From Gonapodya prolifera JEL478 (taxonomy: Eukaryota > Monoblepharomycota > Monoblepharidomycetes > Monoblepharidales > Gonapodyaceae), in the NCBI GenBank assembly GCA_001574975.1, contig KQ965741.1:434001-498000 (forward strand): a stretch of 64,000 nucleotides of DNA, in the 5' to 3' direction. Of the stretch, positions 33,059 to 45,200 are shown one piece after another. The stretch's first letter is position 1. Each line of letters begins with the position of its first letter. Below the pieces are notes generated by a model. That model ran no database searches. It had not been told where the DNA came from and saw nothing but the letters and a program-made list of their open reading frames with translations. Position numbers and translations under genes: made by a program.

Positions 33059-35750
33059 TCACGCCTTGCTGTCATTCTCCTTCTCAAACATAGCTTGCAT
33101 GTTCTCAAGCTCGCGCTTGGCCTCCTCCTCGATCGCGGCGTAGTATCCCTTCTTGCGGCGCCACCCGTCGTAGCTGAAGTGTGGTGCGAGGTCGAGAGGT
33201 GAGATCCGGACGTAAAAAGCAGAAAGGGCGCGTGACTTACAAGTAAATGATTACGGCTCCAACCATGGAAATAGCGAAGCATCCGGCACTATGTGGTGCG
33301 AATATCGACATTACTCCACCGAAACCAACAACATAACATGCCTCAACTTACCCGATGTATCCACCCTTCTCGTAGTAAGGACGGTCCTGGGTCGGGAACA
33401 GGTACGGCGACACGGCACCGGCAATGTTGACAACTACGGGAAGTAGAAGAGAGTGCCATGGGATTGAGTTCGAATTCATAACCGCCGCGCGCCCTGTATC
33501 ACGTACCAGAGTTGGTCCAACCCATGACGAAAGCGACAGTAGTGGCTCCGACAACCATGTTCTGGCGCCACGCGTACCAACTGGGAGCACTCGCAATACC
33601 TACACGGCAAAAAAAACAATCAGTACTCCATTCATTGCTCCAACACTGCGACACGACGCACCCGAGTTAGCGACGAACGTCAAGAAGTACCTCACACCAA
33701 TAGGCCACCCGCTCTTTCCGGCAATGGGGAGGAGCACGTATCCGACCAAACCAATCGAGGCGGGGCCAAGGATGTGGAACAGACGTTCTTGGGTAAGGTC
33801 ACCATGGTAAGCCATCACGACCTCAAAGGCGGCGCCCCACAGGCTAATGCGCAAAAAAGTGTGAGCAACCTGTGTGGCACGTGGATCGAATGGTCTTCTT
33901 ACTTGGGAGGAGCGGACATCAAGTTGCTCTGCAAAAGAACGTTGGTCATCAGCAAGTTACATAAAACGACATGACAAAGAACACACAGTAGCGCCAGTGT
34001 AGCCCATATCAGCGAGAACGGTTGGCTTTAAGAGTATAGTGGGGTGAGTTAGTGCAAGTCCAACGGATCAGGTACAAATAACGGTTGGCCTCTCACCAAG
34101 AAGTACTGGAGAGCAAGCTGGGGGATCACACCAATGGCCATGGAAACGGGGTACAGAAGGTTCATGGGGTCCTTGAAGGACTCGATTAAAGCATCCTTGT
34201 CAAAGTGTTTCTGAAGGTGGCTGGGAGCCGACGGGGGAAGTCGCGCAATCGCAATTTGTTGTTCGCGGGGAGTCTGCATCATGCAATGATTACTCTTCTG
34301 TCCATCTGAAAAAAAATGATATGAACTCACCAAGAACTTAGTGGCAGTGTGGGGGAAGTCCGGCAACCAGATGAGGGTGGCAACAGCGAGGATAACAGAA
34401 GGGATGGCCTCAATCTGCGAAGGATACGTTGAGAAGCGATTCTTCATCGAAATGATGATCGACGTTCTCACAATGAAGATCCAGCGCCACGTCGGGAGTC
34501 CGGCAGTTCCGTTCATTTGACCAACTGTAATAAAGTGTGTTATTCATTGACCACGTCACCAAACTTCGGAGCGACCCACTTCCGGTGGCAATGAGCCCAG
34601 CGAAGGCGCTCGAAAGGGCCAACATGGAGTGGATGAGAGCAGTCCTGGTGGCAATCTCGTACTTGCGGTACCAGAACCCGATCCAGAAAAGAAGACCGGG
34701 AAGCAGACCCGCTTCCTGTTTCGCCAGAGGTCGACGTTAGAGTAGTTAGGAGCACCAATGAGGCACTTTATACTCACAGCGAGACCGACCAAGAGACGGC
34801 AGACGACGATACCGGCCTTGTTTTGGCAAGCAGCTTGACAACCAGAAATAACACCCCTGATATCGAAAAAGATTTTAGGGGCGTCTTCGTGTCCGGTTAT
34901 CGTCTGCTACGTACCACATAAGCATGATACGGGTGACTGAAATTCAGAAGATGTAAATAAAGGGATTGCCTCACGAATGCAGAATTCGCCAATGTGACAC
35001 TCACACCACACTCTTGGGGTGAAGTATTTCAGCACCCTGCAAACAGAAAAGAAAATCAATGTGTATATCACACTATCGGAAAAGGCGTGGTTCTGACATG
35101 TTGGATGGAACCTGGGCAGCCATATGAAGTTAGTTTTGAGTTGGATAACAATAGCACATAATCGCACCTCAAAAAGAATGTATGTGACGAAAAAGATAGA
35201 GACGCAGAACTGGAAATCATCTCCAGTCACTGAGAGATGTTAAAATACAAATATGTCGGAGGTTGGTCGGAAATTAATATAGTCAGATTCTCCTCTCCGA
35301 AGATGAAAGTATTGATAGAAAATTACTCACAGCCAAGCTGAGCCTCGAAACCTTTTGGAAATCGAAGTTGATGGGTTTCGTTTATTCCCATCGGGAGACA
35401 TGGGATTGTCAGCGAACCGCCTCCCCCACACATCTAACACAACCACCATACTTCCACTCGTTCCAAGCCCGTTTGCAGTCCTGCGGTACAAGAGGATCGC
35501 TCAGCTGTCTGGTCGGAGAAAGCGTAGTGCCACAACGTGCCCACCTAGCGTTGGAGATGTTGCCACGACTTCGAAAATCGCCGATTCCGTTAGAGCTCGA
35601 ACGTATCGAGGCCGATTCCGCCACTCACTCCAAATACGCCACCAGGAACATCAGCATGGCGAACGGCATCAACCTCAAATCAAGCTTGCGGACAAGCCTG
35701 CGCTCTTCCTCCTGCGTCCATGTAGTCGAACCTTCGGGATGGTCTGCCAT
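33059..35750 (-). CDS. MFS permease, anion:cation symporter (Dal5-like) family
   Basis: A minus-strand gene in many small exons starting MADHPEGSTTWTQEEERRLVRKLDLRLMP-like at 35750 and ending HFSYDGWRRKKGYYA...SKA at 33059. TM1 (MPFAMLMFLVAYL) is followed by DRGNISNAR, an equivalent of the DRxNIGNA motif. Then come FVTYILFEVPSN, FTPRVW, CRLLVGLAEAGLLPG, the central loop with HTATKFL and TPREQQIAIARL, and the second half with FPVSMAIGVIPQLALQYFLV-like and GYIG, AGCFAISMVGAVIIYL. These match allantoate, nicotinate and related anion permeases at the plasma membrane. The substrate cannot be assigned. Several exon junctions in the first half were phase-checked; the remainder were taken from frame and similarity. 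Confidence 0.8.
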
Positions 35751-37036
35751 TGTGCCACGAGCGTATGTGGTTGGTTGCGACAGGAGGGAGAGACTATTTG
35801 TGGCGGATGGGTGAGGGTGTATGAGATGGTTCGGCTCTTTTTAGGGTGTGGCGGACTTCGGCTTTCATTGGGATACAGCGGGTCATCAACTTCTCCACAC
35901 CTTTGGCCTTGAGTTTGGGGGGCAGGTATTACTCTTAGATGAACTTCATGCATACTCAGATTGTACCCCGCAAAGTCTTTCCTCTAAGACTGTCGCACAA
36001 AAATGCATTATTGGACTCAAGGACGGATACATGTACAGAAATGACACCCCCTGGATTGATACCCTGTTTATCAACCTCCCGGTTCGGTCGACAGCCGATC
36101 ACAAACAATCAATGAATGGTTGAGCAATCTGTGGAATGTGAACTGCTTACATTCCAGATCTCAGACCAAACCTCGTTGTTGAGATGACACATACAGAGAA
36201 AGTTTCAGTTACAGTTGTGAGCAAACGTAAGACAGCGCAATGCCCAGGCTTAAATCCTTCCAATCATGCATACGTTTATCGTGCGGATTGCTCTGAATGA
36301 CAAATGAGTGTAGATACAGTTTTGACCGTTTTGACCGAGAATCTTCTCACGCCATCGGCGAGACAAGTCGATCACGTTTCTTTGGCTTCATGTTGCATTT
36401 CGCGTGGTGTTCACAGTGAAAACTTGCTGGAACATCGGCATTGGGATTGTTGTACACAGCTCAGATCCATCTCCCAAGCCCCCTACTGAAGTATATGGGC
36501 GGAACAAATATTGCAAATAAACATAAAGCACGATGTTTCAACTTTTGTTCATTACGATATTCGTGTACTTTACAATCCGAGCTCTCCCAAATACATTCAC
36601 CATCCATTCCAAAATTCAAGCGATAACACGCCAAAGTCCAGCGGGCATTCAAACGGTACATGAGACATGCTTCATACTTCAACAATCAATCCGAAGGAGA
36701 AAAATAATGCGAGGGTTCTTGTATCCATGCGTCTCGAGCAAAGTTTGTACACAAATTGGTTGCAAAATCAATCTGTACAAGCCAGCGGAGAGAGGGGTGT
36801 CAAGTGGGAAAATTTTGCAGGAGGTGCGTGAGAAGAGGTTGTAAGAGGATTAAAATGGCTGAAGGGTTGCTGTCGCGAGAGGTTCAAGTGCTGCCTGCTT
36901 GCTGGAGAGTTATCATCAGGTTTTCGGACGGAGGATAGGGAGAGTGGCATTGATCTAATCGTCATCCCTGGACAAAAATGTCCGGGGATGAGACGACGGT
37001 GGTCATACGGAGGTCGTGTGCTTCACCAGGAGAGAC
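35751..37036. other. Gene-poor region
   Basis: About 1.3 kb, AT-richer than its surroundings, with only short open frames on both strands and none with a recognisable domain. It must hold the promoter of the permease gene at its left end and the 3' end of the BTG/Tob gene at its right end. I saw no repeat or RNA gene. Confidence 0.45.
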
Positions 37037-37959
37037 TTAATGGAACAAGCGTTGAGCGATGAAGGAAATGCGGGGATCATATTCAAGAAACCCACCATAT
37101 CCAGAGTCTCTCCTTCTCTTGTCTTTCTTCCCTGCCTCCTTCTTCTTGCCCTCGTCCGCGGACTTGGTGGTCACCCCGCGCTGTGTCAACCGTTCAACAA
37201 ACTCCTTGGGTGCAGTTGGCGAAGGTCCGCGTGAAGGAGAGGTTGATAATGTCCGAACGTCGGGAGAAAATGAGCGAGGTGAGGACTCCCGAGAGAGGTT
37301 GGAAGATCTGGGGGAAAGGGCTGCCGACACAAGACCCCTGCCGGGCTCGTACTTGAAGGTCGGGCGACGTCGAGCAGCATCATATACGCATTGTGTGTAC
37401 CCTCGATCACCAAGGCGAAAGTCGACGGAGCCTGGGTCGCACTAAGTTGCGTACCAAGAACAATGAGCTTCATTGCAGCTAGAACATGCAGGAAGACGAA
37501 GAGAGCACAACTCCAGCAAAAAGAGGTCTCCATCGTCCAAATGATGGGTCCGAAGAAGTCCGTTCCAGAAACATCCAAAACGGTCAATAAATTATGAGGT
37601 GCTCCTCACGCGGTTTTGACGAACTCTGCCACATTTGTAACTTCGAGAAGAATACACATACTCACCCACAGAACCAAACCACTATCGCCGAACTCGTCGC
37701 CCCGTACTTGGACACCGCTTTCCTTGGCCGCACGGAGGACTAGGACTGACCCTGGGAGCTCCAGACTTCGGAACGCCGAGCCTCTCAAGGGAGTTTCCGG
37801 GTACCAGTGGTTCTCGTAGTGTGCGGAGAGGATGGCTGTGAGCGTTTCCCTGAAGCTGGACATTCGTGATTGGTCGGGAGGGTCGGGAGAAATGGGGGAC
37901 GACGGCCTCGGTTCCAAGAAAGCGGCTATAAAGGCGACGGTTTGGCGTATTTCTTCCAT
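37037..37959 (-). CDS. BTG/Tob family anti-proliferative protein
   Basis: Two exons (37959-37666 and 37441-37037), 232 residues, phase 0 junction. The BTG domain is clear: MEEIRQTVAFIAAFLEP, then HWYPETPLRGSAFRSLEL (box A, normally HWYPExPxKGSAYR), VLRAAKESGV, and LVLWCDPGSVDFRLGDRGYTQCVYD (box B, normally LWVDPxEVxxRIGE). The intron falls between LVLW and CDPG. A Ser/Pro-rich tail and a Lys-rich C-terminus follow. In animals these proteins recruit the CCR4-NOT deadenylase through Caf1 and restrain proliferation. Some box residues are changed (Val to Cys before DP), but the key DP and WYP residues are kept. Finding this family in a fungal window supports an early-diverging lineage. Confidence 0.88.
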
Positions 37960-38552
37960 GGTACGGCTCTGGGAGTTCGTGGAGACGCCGTTGTGGGTTC
38001 TTGGGAAGTGGATATTATTGCTGAGTGGTGGTGAGGTGTCAGGTGGTGGTCGCGTGACAGAACCCTTTCTGCGCCTCGCGAAAATTGGGTGATAAGAAAA
38101 CAATCAATTATAGCTCGGCTAAACCAAAGAGATAGAACATGGAAAGTATCCAAGCGCAGTGATGGTAGTACAGCAAGACAAAAAGTTCAAAGCAAAATGT
38201 CTCAATCAACATGGACAATATACACTTCGTTTCAAATGGCTTTTGTATGAAAACCCCATGTGAAACATAGAAAAGCGAAGAAATTGGTGGCTGACGAAAA
38301 GTTCGGGGATGAAACAAAAATGAACATCCACTAGGTCCCACCTTATGTTCACGCTCTGTATGGTGGACCGGTCAACCTTCGCATCCCGTTGGACATGATA
38401 AACCACTTTGCCATCACAATTCCGTCATCTAGGTGGCGTAGTTTCCAATGGAGATCAAGTGCAAACACCAATTGTTATTGTGCACTGGCATCAAACGCAC
38501 AGTCCTATACAAAGCCCATCTCTCAACTTACACGCCCGAACTACATGGACAT

Positions 38553-40084
38553 TTATGCGATGTTGGCGAGGTAGTCCTTAACCTGGTCAAGAAACAAAGC
38601 AACACGACATCAACATCGACGGTTAAACATTATCACATGACACCGGAACTCACCTCCTCAGCAGCCAATTTCCTGAACACGCCTCGTCTCTCTCGCCTCT
38701 TCCCCGACGGCTGACTCGAATCAGTCACTTCCACTTCTTCCGAATAAGCGATACCCAGCTCCACCGTCGATTCCGTCATAGCACCTTCAAATCCTTCCTT
38801 GAGTGTGAGAAGAGCTGTGTGACATGCATCGTCCCGCTCGAGGTTAGCGGAGAATCTTATTGTGTGGTTGGACAAATTGGGTGATAACCGAAACAAAGTT
38901 TGTGCGCGATAACCCCGACTCTCACCTCTTCTCGAGGAAAGTCTTGGCGTTCACCATATTCTTTCCGATGGCGGTGGCCTTCCACGGGAAGTAAGAGCCA
39001 GAGGGGTCAACTTGGTACAGGTAGTGTCCAGTGCTGTCGGACCCAATCACGAGGAGGGAGACGCCGAATGGTCTCACACCACTGAAGAATCAAACACCTT
39101 GCATCAGAACGTGACGATGGGTAGAACGCGCCATCACTTCTTGGGTATTCAATACATCCCGCACGTGCTCCCTTCATTCCATTCTCACCAAATCCATGCA
39201 AAACAGAACGTACCCGCTTTGAGTGTACTCCTGCATGACTTGCGCGACTTCCTTCACCAAAATAGCCACGGGCGGGTCTTCGTTGTAAACCCTCCGGTAC
39301 TGTTGCGCTGCCTTCCGCGCTCTGTCCACGAGCACCCGGGCGTCAGGGCCCATTCCTGAGTAGACGAGGCCAATGGAAGAACAAACGACGCTGATCTTCT
39401 CGATGGTGGTGTCATCGATGAGGGGAGAGGATGTCTGCTTGGAAGTAGCGATGACGCAACCATTGGTCGCTGAGGCATGTAAAGTTTGCAGGGAAGAGAA
39501 GATACGGGAGGTGAGTTTGTAGAATGACATCGACAGTCACAAATGAAGGGGGAGAAGTCATTGTCGGTGAACGCAGTCCCACGAAAGACTTGATTCGTCT
39601 ACTTGGGTTTCCCTTTTCAAGCATAGTGTGCTATGTCTCTTACACCAGTTCAACATTCCGCGCCAAGAGCAACACCGGCAGCGAATCCGAGTAATTCAAC
39701 CACCGTTACTCCGTGGTTATTGAGAAGGCTAGCCTCCATTCCCCGTATTCCCTGTCCAGCATTGCATCTTGTTTGAAGCTGACTCGGCAACCACTCTCGC
39801 CAATGAGGGTATTTCAGAGTCGAGAAAGTTCACTTGCTCCCAGTCAAAAGTCGCAGGAGTACTCTATTCGAATGATATCCTTGCACGAATCCTCTGCATT
39901 CCATCCCAACCTGAGCTGATCGCAACAAGCACGATTTCCACCGGTGCATTAAAAAGGAAGCCTTCTTACCTTTGATTCCTATGCTTGTTACACCTTGAGA
40001 CACCGCGTTGAGTGCGTACTCGATTTGGACCAGCTTCCCCGAAGGGGAGAATGTTGTCAAGGAGAAGGAGTAGCGGTCGGCCAT
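38553..40084 (-). CDS. PSMA2: 20S proteasome subunit alpha-2
   Basis: Minus-strand gene starting [31 protein letters not shown], the alpha-type N-terminal gate sequence, continuing [99 protein letters not shown] and a C-terminal extension [34 protein letters not shown]. About five exons. The first intron (39470-39969) is 500 nt, far longer than most others in the window. The stop is at 38553-38555. The product forms part of the outer ring of the 20S core. It is divergent from RPN9 with 211 bp between start codons. Confidence 0.96.
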
Positions 40085-40295
40085 TACGGAGGTTCTCAGC
40101 CAGAAAATCAGCTGAGTAAGATGACTGGTTAGAGAAACAACGACGATTTGGGTCCAAAGAAAGGCGGGCGTTTGAATGAATCGGGTAGCGCAAGTGGGGT
40201 TTGTTAGACCTTCAAAACTGGACACTTCGGTCCAGGAATTTCACGAATTCCAACCAACCTCGCTCCTTCCTCCACCACCTTTACCTTGGCGTGAA
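40085..40295. promoter_or_regulatory. Bidirectional promoter shared by PSMA2 and RPN9
   Basis: The two start codons lie 211 bp apart with no other gene between them, so both promoters must be here or overlap their 5' leaders. I looked for the yeast PACE element (GGTGGCAAA) on both strands and did not find it. A TTCACGAATTCC stretch near 40238 and pyrimidine-rich sequence before the RPN9 ATG are the only features noted. Confidence 0.7.
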
Positions 40296-41930
40296 ATGGG
40301 AAACGGAATGGAAATGGACCTCGATGTCTCCGGGTTTCTGGCGGAAGCCCGCTCTCGGGCGCCAGATACAATCAAAGAGTTCTTCACCCAGTTCGGGGAC
40401 CTCTACGACAGAAAGTGGGTTCTCAAGATACGATAAATACGCGGCGGATGCACTTTCTCGTCAGTTACGTTACAAACTGGATCGTCAGTGGCCTCGAGCG
40501 TTTAAAGTTACCATCTGCCGCTGGTGGAATGCTTTGTAGCGCGATTGGAGTCCAGGATTCCACGTATTGCTCCACGCTCAGTGAACTGCTTAATTTCTCC
40601 ATTTTCTCTACTTTTCATTCACTCACCGGGGTGTGCTTTTTTGGTTACCACGATAACCTTTCAAACCGCTACTGCCCAGACTTTGGCACCAGCTCACAGT
40701 CCAGCTGCAGACCTTCGCTTCACATGCAGACGCACGACCTTTCCTTGTCACAGTCTACAACAATTTCGTCAAGGATTGGGCGAAACGTATGAACCAGCTC
40801 AAACTTGTTCAGTTCGCTGTTTTGGCAGCCAGCACGTTTGCCGACCCGAGCGAGTCCGCCGAGTTCCTTCACCCTTTACTTGCCTCCACTCAGGAGCACC
40901 CGGATGCCCACGTGGTTGCAACAATGGAATGGGCACACTGGAAGCTGCTTTCAGGTGATTTGGAGTCCACTCGAAAGGCTATGGAGGAGTGCGAGAAGGA
41001 GGTGGATAAAATGGAAGGCATGGATGCCGCAATTAATTCGAGTTTCTTCAGAGTCAGCGCGGACTATTACAAGGTACGTTGGTCCGTCGCCCTGCACGTA
41101 ACAAACAAACACTCACCCAAAACAATTCATGTTATCCAGGCAAAAGCTTCCTACCACCAATTTTATCACTCGGCTCTCCTCTACCTTTCCTCTGTGCCCT
41201 CCGTGGACGACATTCCCCTCGCTGAACGCCAGCAGCGCGCTGCTGACCTCACACTGGCGGCGCTCCTCGCTGACGACCTGTACAATTTCGGGGAGCTGCT
41301 CCAGCATCCAGTACTTGAAACCTTGAAGGGCACGGGACAAGCGTGGCTCGCAGATCTTCTTCTGTGCTTTAACCGAGGTGATATGGATGCCTTCGAAAAA
41401 TGGGCTGTAGGACCCAAGGGAAAAGAAAACGTATGTGGAGATTTGGTTAGAGATCGCAATTAGTTTACAGACCTTTTGATGACTTCGCCTTCTGCCTAAA
41501 CCAGCCACTCCTCGCCGCCTCACTTCCCTTCCTCCGACAAAAGCTCCATTTGACAGCTCTCGTTGAGCGCACTTTTGCCCGAACTCGAGAGCAAAGGTCC
41601 CGAATGCGCTTCTCGGACGTTGCAAAGGAAACGAGAGTGAAAGAGGACGAGGTTGAGCATCTGGTGATGCGAGCTCTCAGCTTGGGACTTGTGAAGGGGA
41701 GCATCGATGAGGTGGAAAGGGTGGTTCAGGTATGTTTGAGGCGATAATTCGAGTGTAGTCTTGTCGTGGCTCATCTTTTCACTTTGGAAAAGATCACCTG
41801 GGTTCAGACTCGCACCCTCGACAAGCAACAAATTGCCGGTATGCGAGATCGGCTGGGTGAATGGGGCACAAAAGTGGGAGATATGGTGCAGGATTTGGAG
41901 AGGCAGGAGGCCGAGTTGCTGGTGCAGTGA
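40296..41930 (+). CDS. RPN9: 26S proteasome regulatory lid subunit Rpn9 (PSMD13)
   Basis: Five exons (40296-40414, 40680-41073, 41140-41430, 41505-41729, 41793-41930) give 388 residues, close to the family's usual length, with all phases agreeing. Blocks: EFFTQFGDLYDRKLWHQLTVQL, PFLVTVYNNFVKDWAKRMNQLKLVQ, SFFRVSADYYK, ASYHQFYHSALLYLS, YNFGELLQHPVL, then the PCI domain ([55 protein letters not shown]). Rpn9 is a scaffold in the 19S lid. The first intron is about 265 nt. Three in-frame ATGs sit close together at the start (MGNGMEMDLD); I took the first. Confidence 0.95.
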
Positions 41931-42252
41931 GTCACGAGGTTGGACACAGCAGATACTTGGTGGAGGGTACTGTATTCGGGCAAAGGAATCGAGATTTCGA
42001 GGGCATATAATGTCAAGCGTAAATAGCCGCGTTCAATCAATGACGATGCACTCAGCCCTCTTCCGGACTTGTTGACCACAAAGATAAGACAAAACATGAA
42101 ATTCGTAACACGTTTTACACTCTAAGAATGCAATATAAAGGAGTATCCGTCCGATTAATCTCCGATTGGCACAGTGTACAGTTTGGCGCAATTAATATCG
42201 CTTTCCTTATGGAATTTTCATTACGAATCGACCAAAACCGCAATGGGGCCAC
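41931..42252. other. Convergent 3' region
   Basis: Short spacer between the convergent RPN9 and GH18-GH16 genes, AT-rich in the middle (AATATAAAGG near 42130), no gene seen. Confidence 0.4.
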
Positions 42253-45200
42253 TCATGAGGCAGCTTGATAATATCTCACGTAGTCGATGAGGAACTGCTG
42301 AGTGCTTGAAGTCGATATAGTCCCCCCCAAACCACCTCCCATTGCGAGATTGAGGATGAAGTAGAAGGGTTGCGTGAAAGGCCAGGCGGCTAGCCCCGTT
42401 CCAAAATCGGCTTGGTTTACTGTGAGATACTTGTTTGAGTTCACGTAGAAGTCGAGCTTGGTCGGGGTCCACTCCAACGCGAACACGTTCCACGCTGAAT
42501 CGTCGAACCACGCAGTTGAGCTGAGCTGGTTTCCCAACATCCAGTATCTTGTTTGGGTGTGAACAGTGGCCATAGTGGTGCTGCGGGTGTTGCCAACGTA
42601 CTCCATAATGTCTATTTCTCCTTGGTACGGCCAACTGTCGCTCGTCGATCCACTGAAATGATGGTCAATTGGATCATATACATCTCATGAAATGTAGGAG
42701 CAATACTCACAGCAACCAAATCGCAGGCCAAGAGCCACCTCCTGTGGGAACCTTTGCTCGTACCTCGATTCGCCCGTACAAAAAGGTGGCCTTGTTCTGC
42801 GTTTGAATCTTCCCACTCGTCCAGCCACCACCGCTGTTAACAGCTTGAAGAACGAGCACACCGTTCTCTACTTTGACGTTATTCGAATTCGTTGTGTACG
42901 TTTGAACTTCGTTATTGTAAACAGGGCCGGTGTAAATGGACCACTTGGCTGGATCTGGAATGCCCGTGTAGTCGAACTCGTCGCTCCAAACGAGCCTCCA
43001 GCCCGGTAAATTGCCTGAAGATGAACTTGGCGCTGCCTGGGGAACAGTGGGTGGAGCTGAAATAGATCCTCCCCAGTTGTCGCGAATTACAGATGCCAAT
43101 TCTCCGCTGTAATCCTGCATCATTTGCCATACCATAACACCCCCGAGACCTTGGTTTTTGCAGTATAAGATTTTCTCTTTGAGAGACTGTGTATCTTCAT
43201 AAGCTATTGACGAGAAATGCCAAAATTGGTTCAGGAGCAACGGTCAATCAGCAAGACCAACTCACATATCATAATGTTCGTCTTGAACAGTGTGGGGACT
43301 TTTGCTACATCCCTCCACGTCCGTGTCCACCCGTTGGTGGTATCAAGCGGGGAACTCAGGTAACCCCTTGTTCGAAGTGTTGACCACATGAAAGAGCCTC
43401 CACCGTCACCTGGAGGCATAGAGGAGGACGACTGGAAGAGTCCTCCATTGGAAGATGACGAAACGTAGAAGCCGTAGCCTTTGTCGTGTGTGATTATACA
43501 TGATGGAACGTGGAAGAGCAAATCGTGCACAGTACTTACCGTAGAATGCCAATCCCATAGTCAATTGGTTTTTTGGAACGCCAGCATTAATGTATGATTG
43601 GATGATTCCGGAGGAAGAAGAGTCCCAAGGTGATGCGGGGTCGGGGAAGAGAGGTGAATGCAAGCAGCCACGACCTGGTCAAATGTAGCACAAACGCAAA
43701 ATAAGTTATTTGTTCACGAAAAGCTCTCGAGCGTATCAATTCACCCGACCACCCTCCACACATGTCGTACGTCATGACGTTGATCCAGTTCAAGATCTGG
43801 GCGTACTGCGGCAGCAAGTTCTTGTACGTGCCCGGGTTGGCGGACGCAGCCATGGTGATGAGCCGGTTTCCGAGGCGGTTGCGGAGGGATTTGAGCAACT
43901 CGAGGAAATTTTCGGCATCATTGGGATCTACTGCATTGGAGGGGTCTCCGCCACCTCCAGGGACTGTGAAGACAGGTCGGGGGAAGAACGTCGAAAATCA
44001 TCAGAGCGTTACATACAGTCGACTTATCGTTCCAAGCACTCACATTCCCAATCGAGATCCACTCCATCAAAACCATTATTTGTGATGAATGCCAGCACGT
44101 TGGAAGCAAACGCTTGCCTCTTGTACGGGTCCCTTGCCACGAGAGAGAAGTAGGCGCTGTCCGTCCATCCCCCGATACTCAGCACGGTCTTGAGGCCCGG
44201 GTACTTGCGCTTGGCAAGGGTGTTGAGTGCGACAATAAGGCCGTTGTCTACACCGGTGAGTCCGCCGTTGGGGTCGACGCCGTAGAAGGCGTAGTTGACG
44301 ACATTGATACCGGTAAAGTCTATGTTGGAGATGTCACCCCTGTTGTCAATTGTTGAGCGTTGTATGAAGTTGTGAGGATCATTACATATATATGTGTTGC
44401 AAGAGAACGCCTTGGAGACTTACGACCAGTTCGGAACGTACACCACGGCCCCCGGGCCTGCCCCGGTTGTTGGGGTCGCAGCCGGTGGTGCAGGCGCACT
44501 TGGCGCACTCGGTGTCGTTGTGGTTCCGCATCCAGTTCCATACGGACTCCCTTGACACCCTGTGCCGCAGCTGCGAGACGAGATTCGTGCAGTGCGAGTT
44601 GGAGAACGAGTAGCGTGTCAGAAGCCTTGGTGGTCGCTCGTAAAGTCCACGGAACATACTATTCGGTACCAACACCGCACCATCCCCATTGCGAGCAGCA
44701 TGTGCCCGGACACCTCACGTTGAACTCGGGCCCGCATCTCCCGTTGGTAGAGACTCCCAGAGCAGTGGCCGTAGGTGTCGGGGACGTGGTGCTGGAGGAG
44801 GGCGAAGACGCCGGCGGGTTTGTTTGGGCCGAGGAGAGAACGCAGGTCTGGGATGCGGCGTCGTAGTGGAACCCGTTGGTTGCGTCGCACACGCAGACGG
44901 GGCCCGTGGAAGTCACGCCAGGGATCCAGCCTGCTGCAGCGTTGCAGGAGGGCTTCTCACAGTTCTTGGTTGCGGCGTTGTAGACGAAGCCCCGGGTCCA
45001 CTGCGAACGTGAAAGAACGGTGGAGCGTGGGTGCTTTTAAAACAAATGAAGGAAGAACGTCGAGCACCCACATCACACACGCAACTGAACGTGGTTCCCG
45101 TCCCACCCATCCACCCGTTCGCAGTATCGCAAGTCTGTGGCACAGTGGTTGGCGTCGCAGTCGTGGTGGAAGACCTTCTCCTGGCAGTGGCCTGGCCAGG

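Noticed and set aside
35751-37036. Short frames such as 36533-36844
   Set aside because: No domain, no codon pattern, and AT-rich background; chance frames are sufficient.
40085-40295. PACE proteasome element
   Set aside because: The GGTGGCAAA box was not found on either strand.
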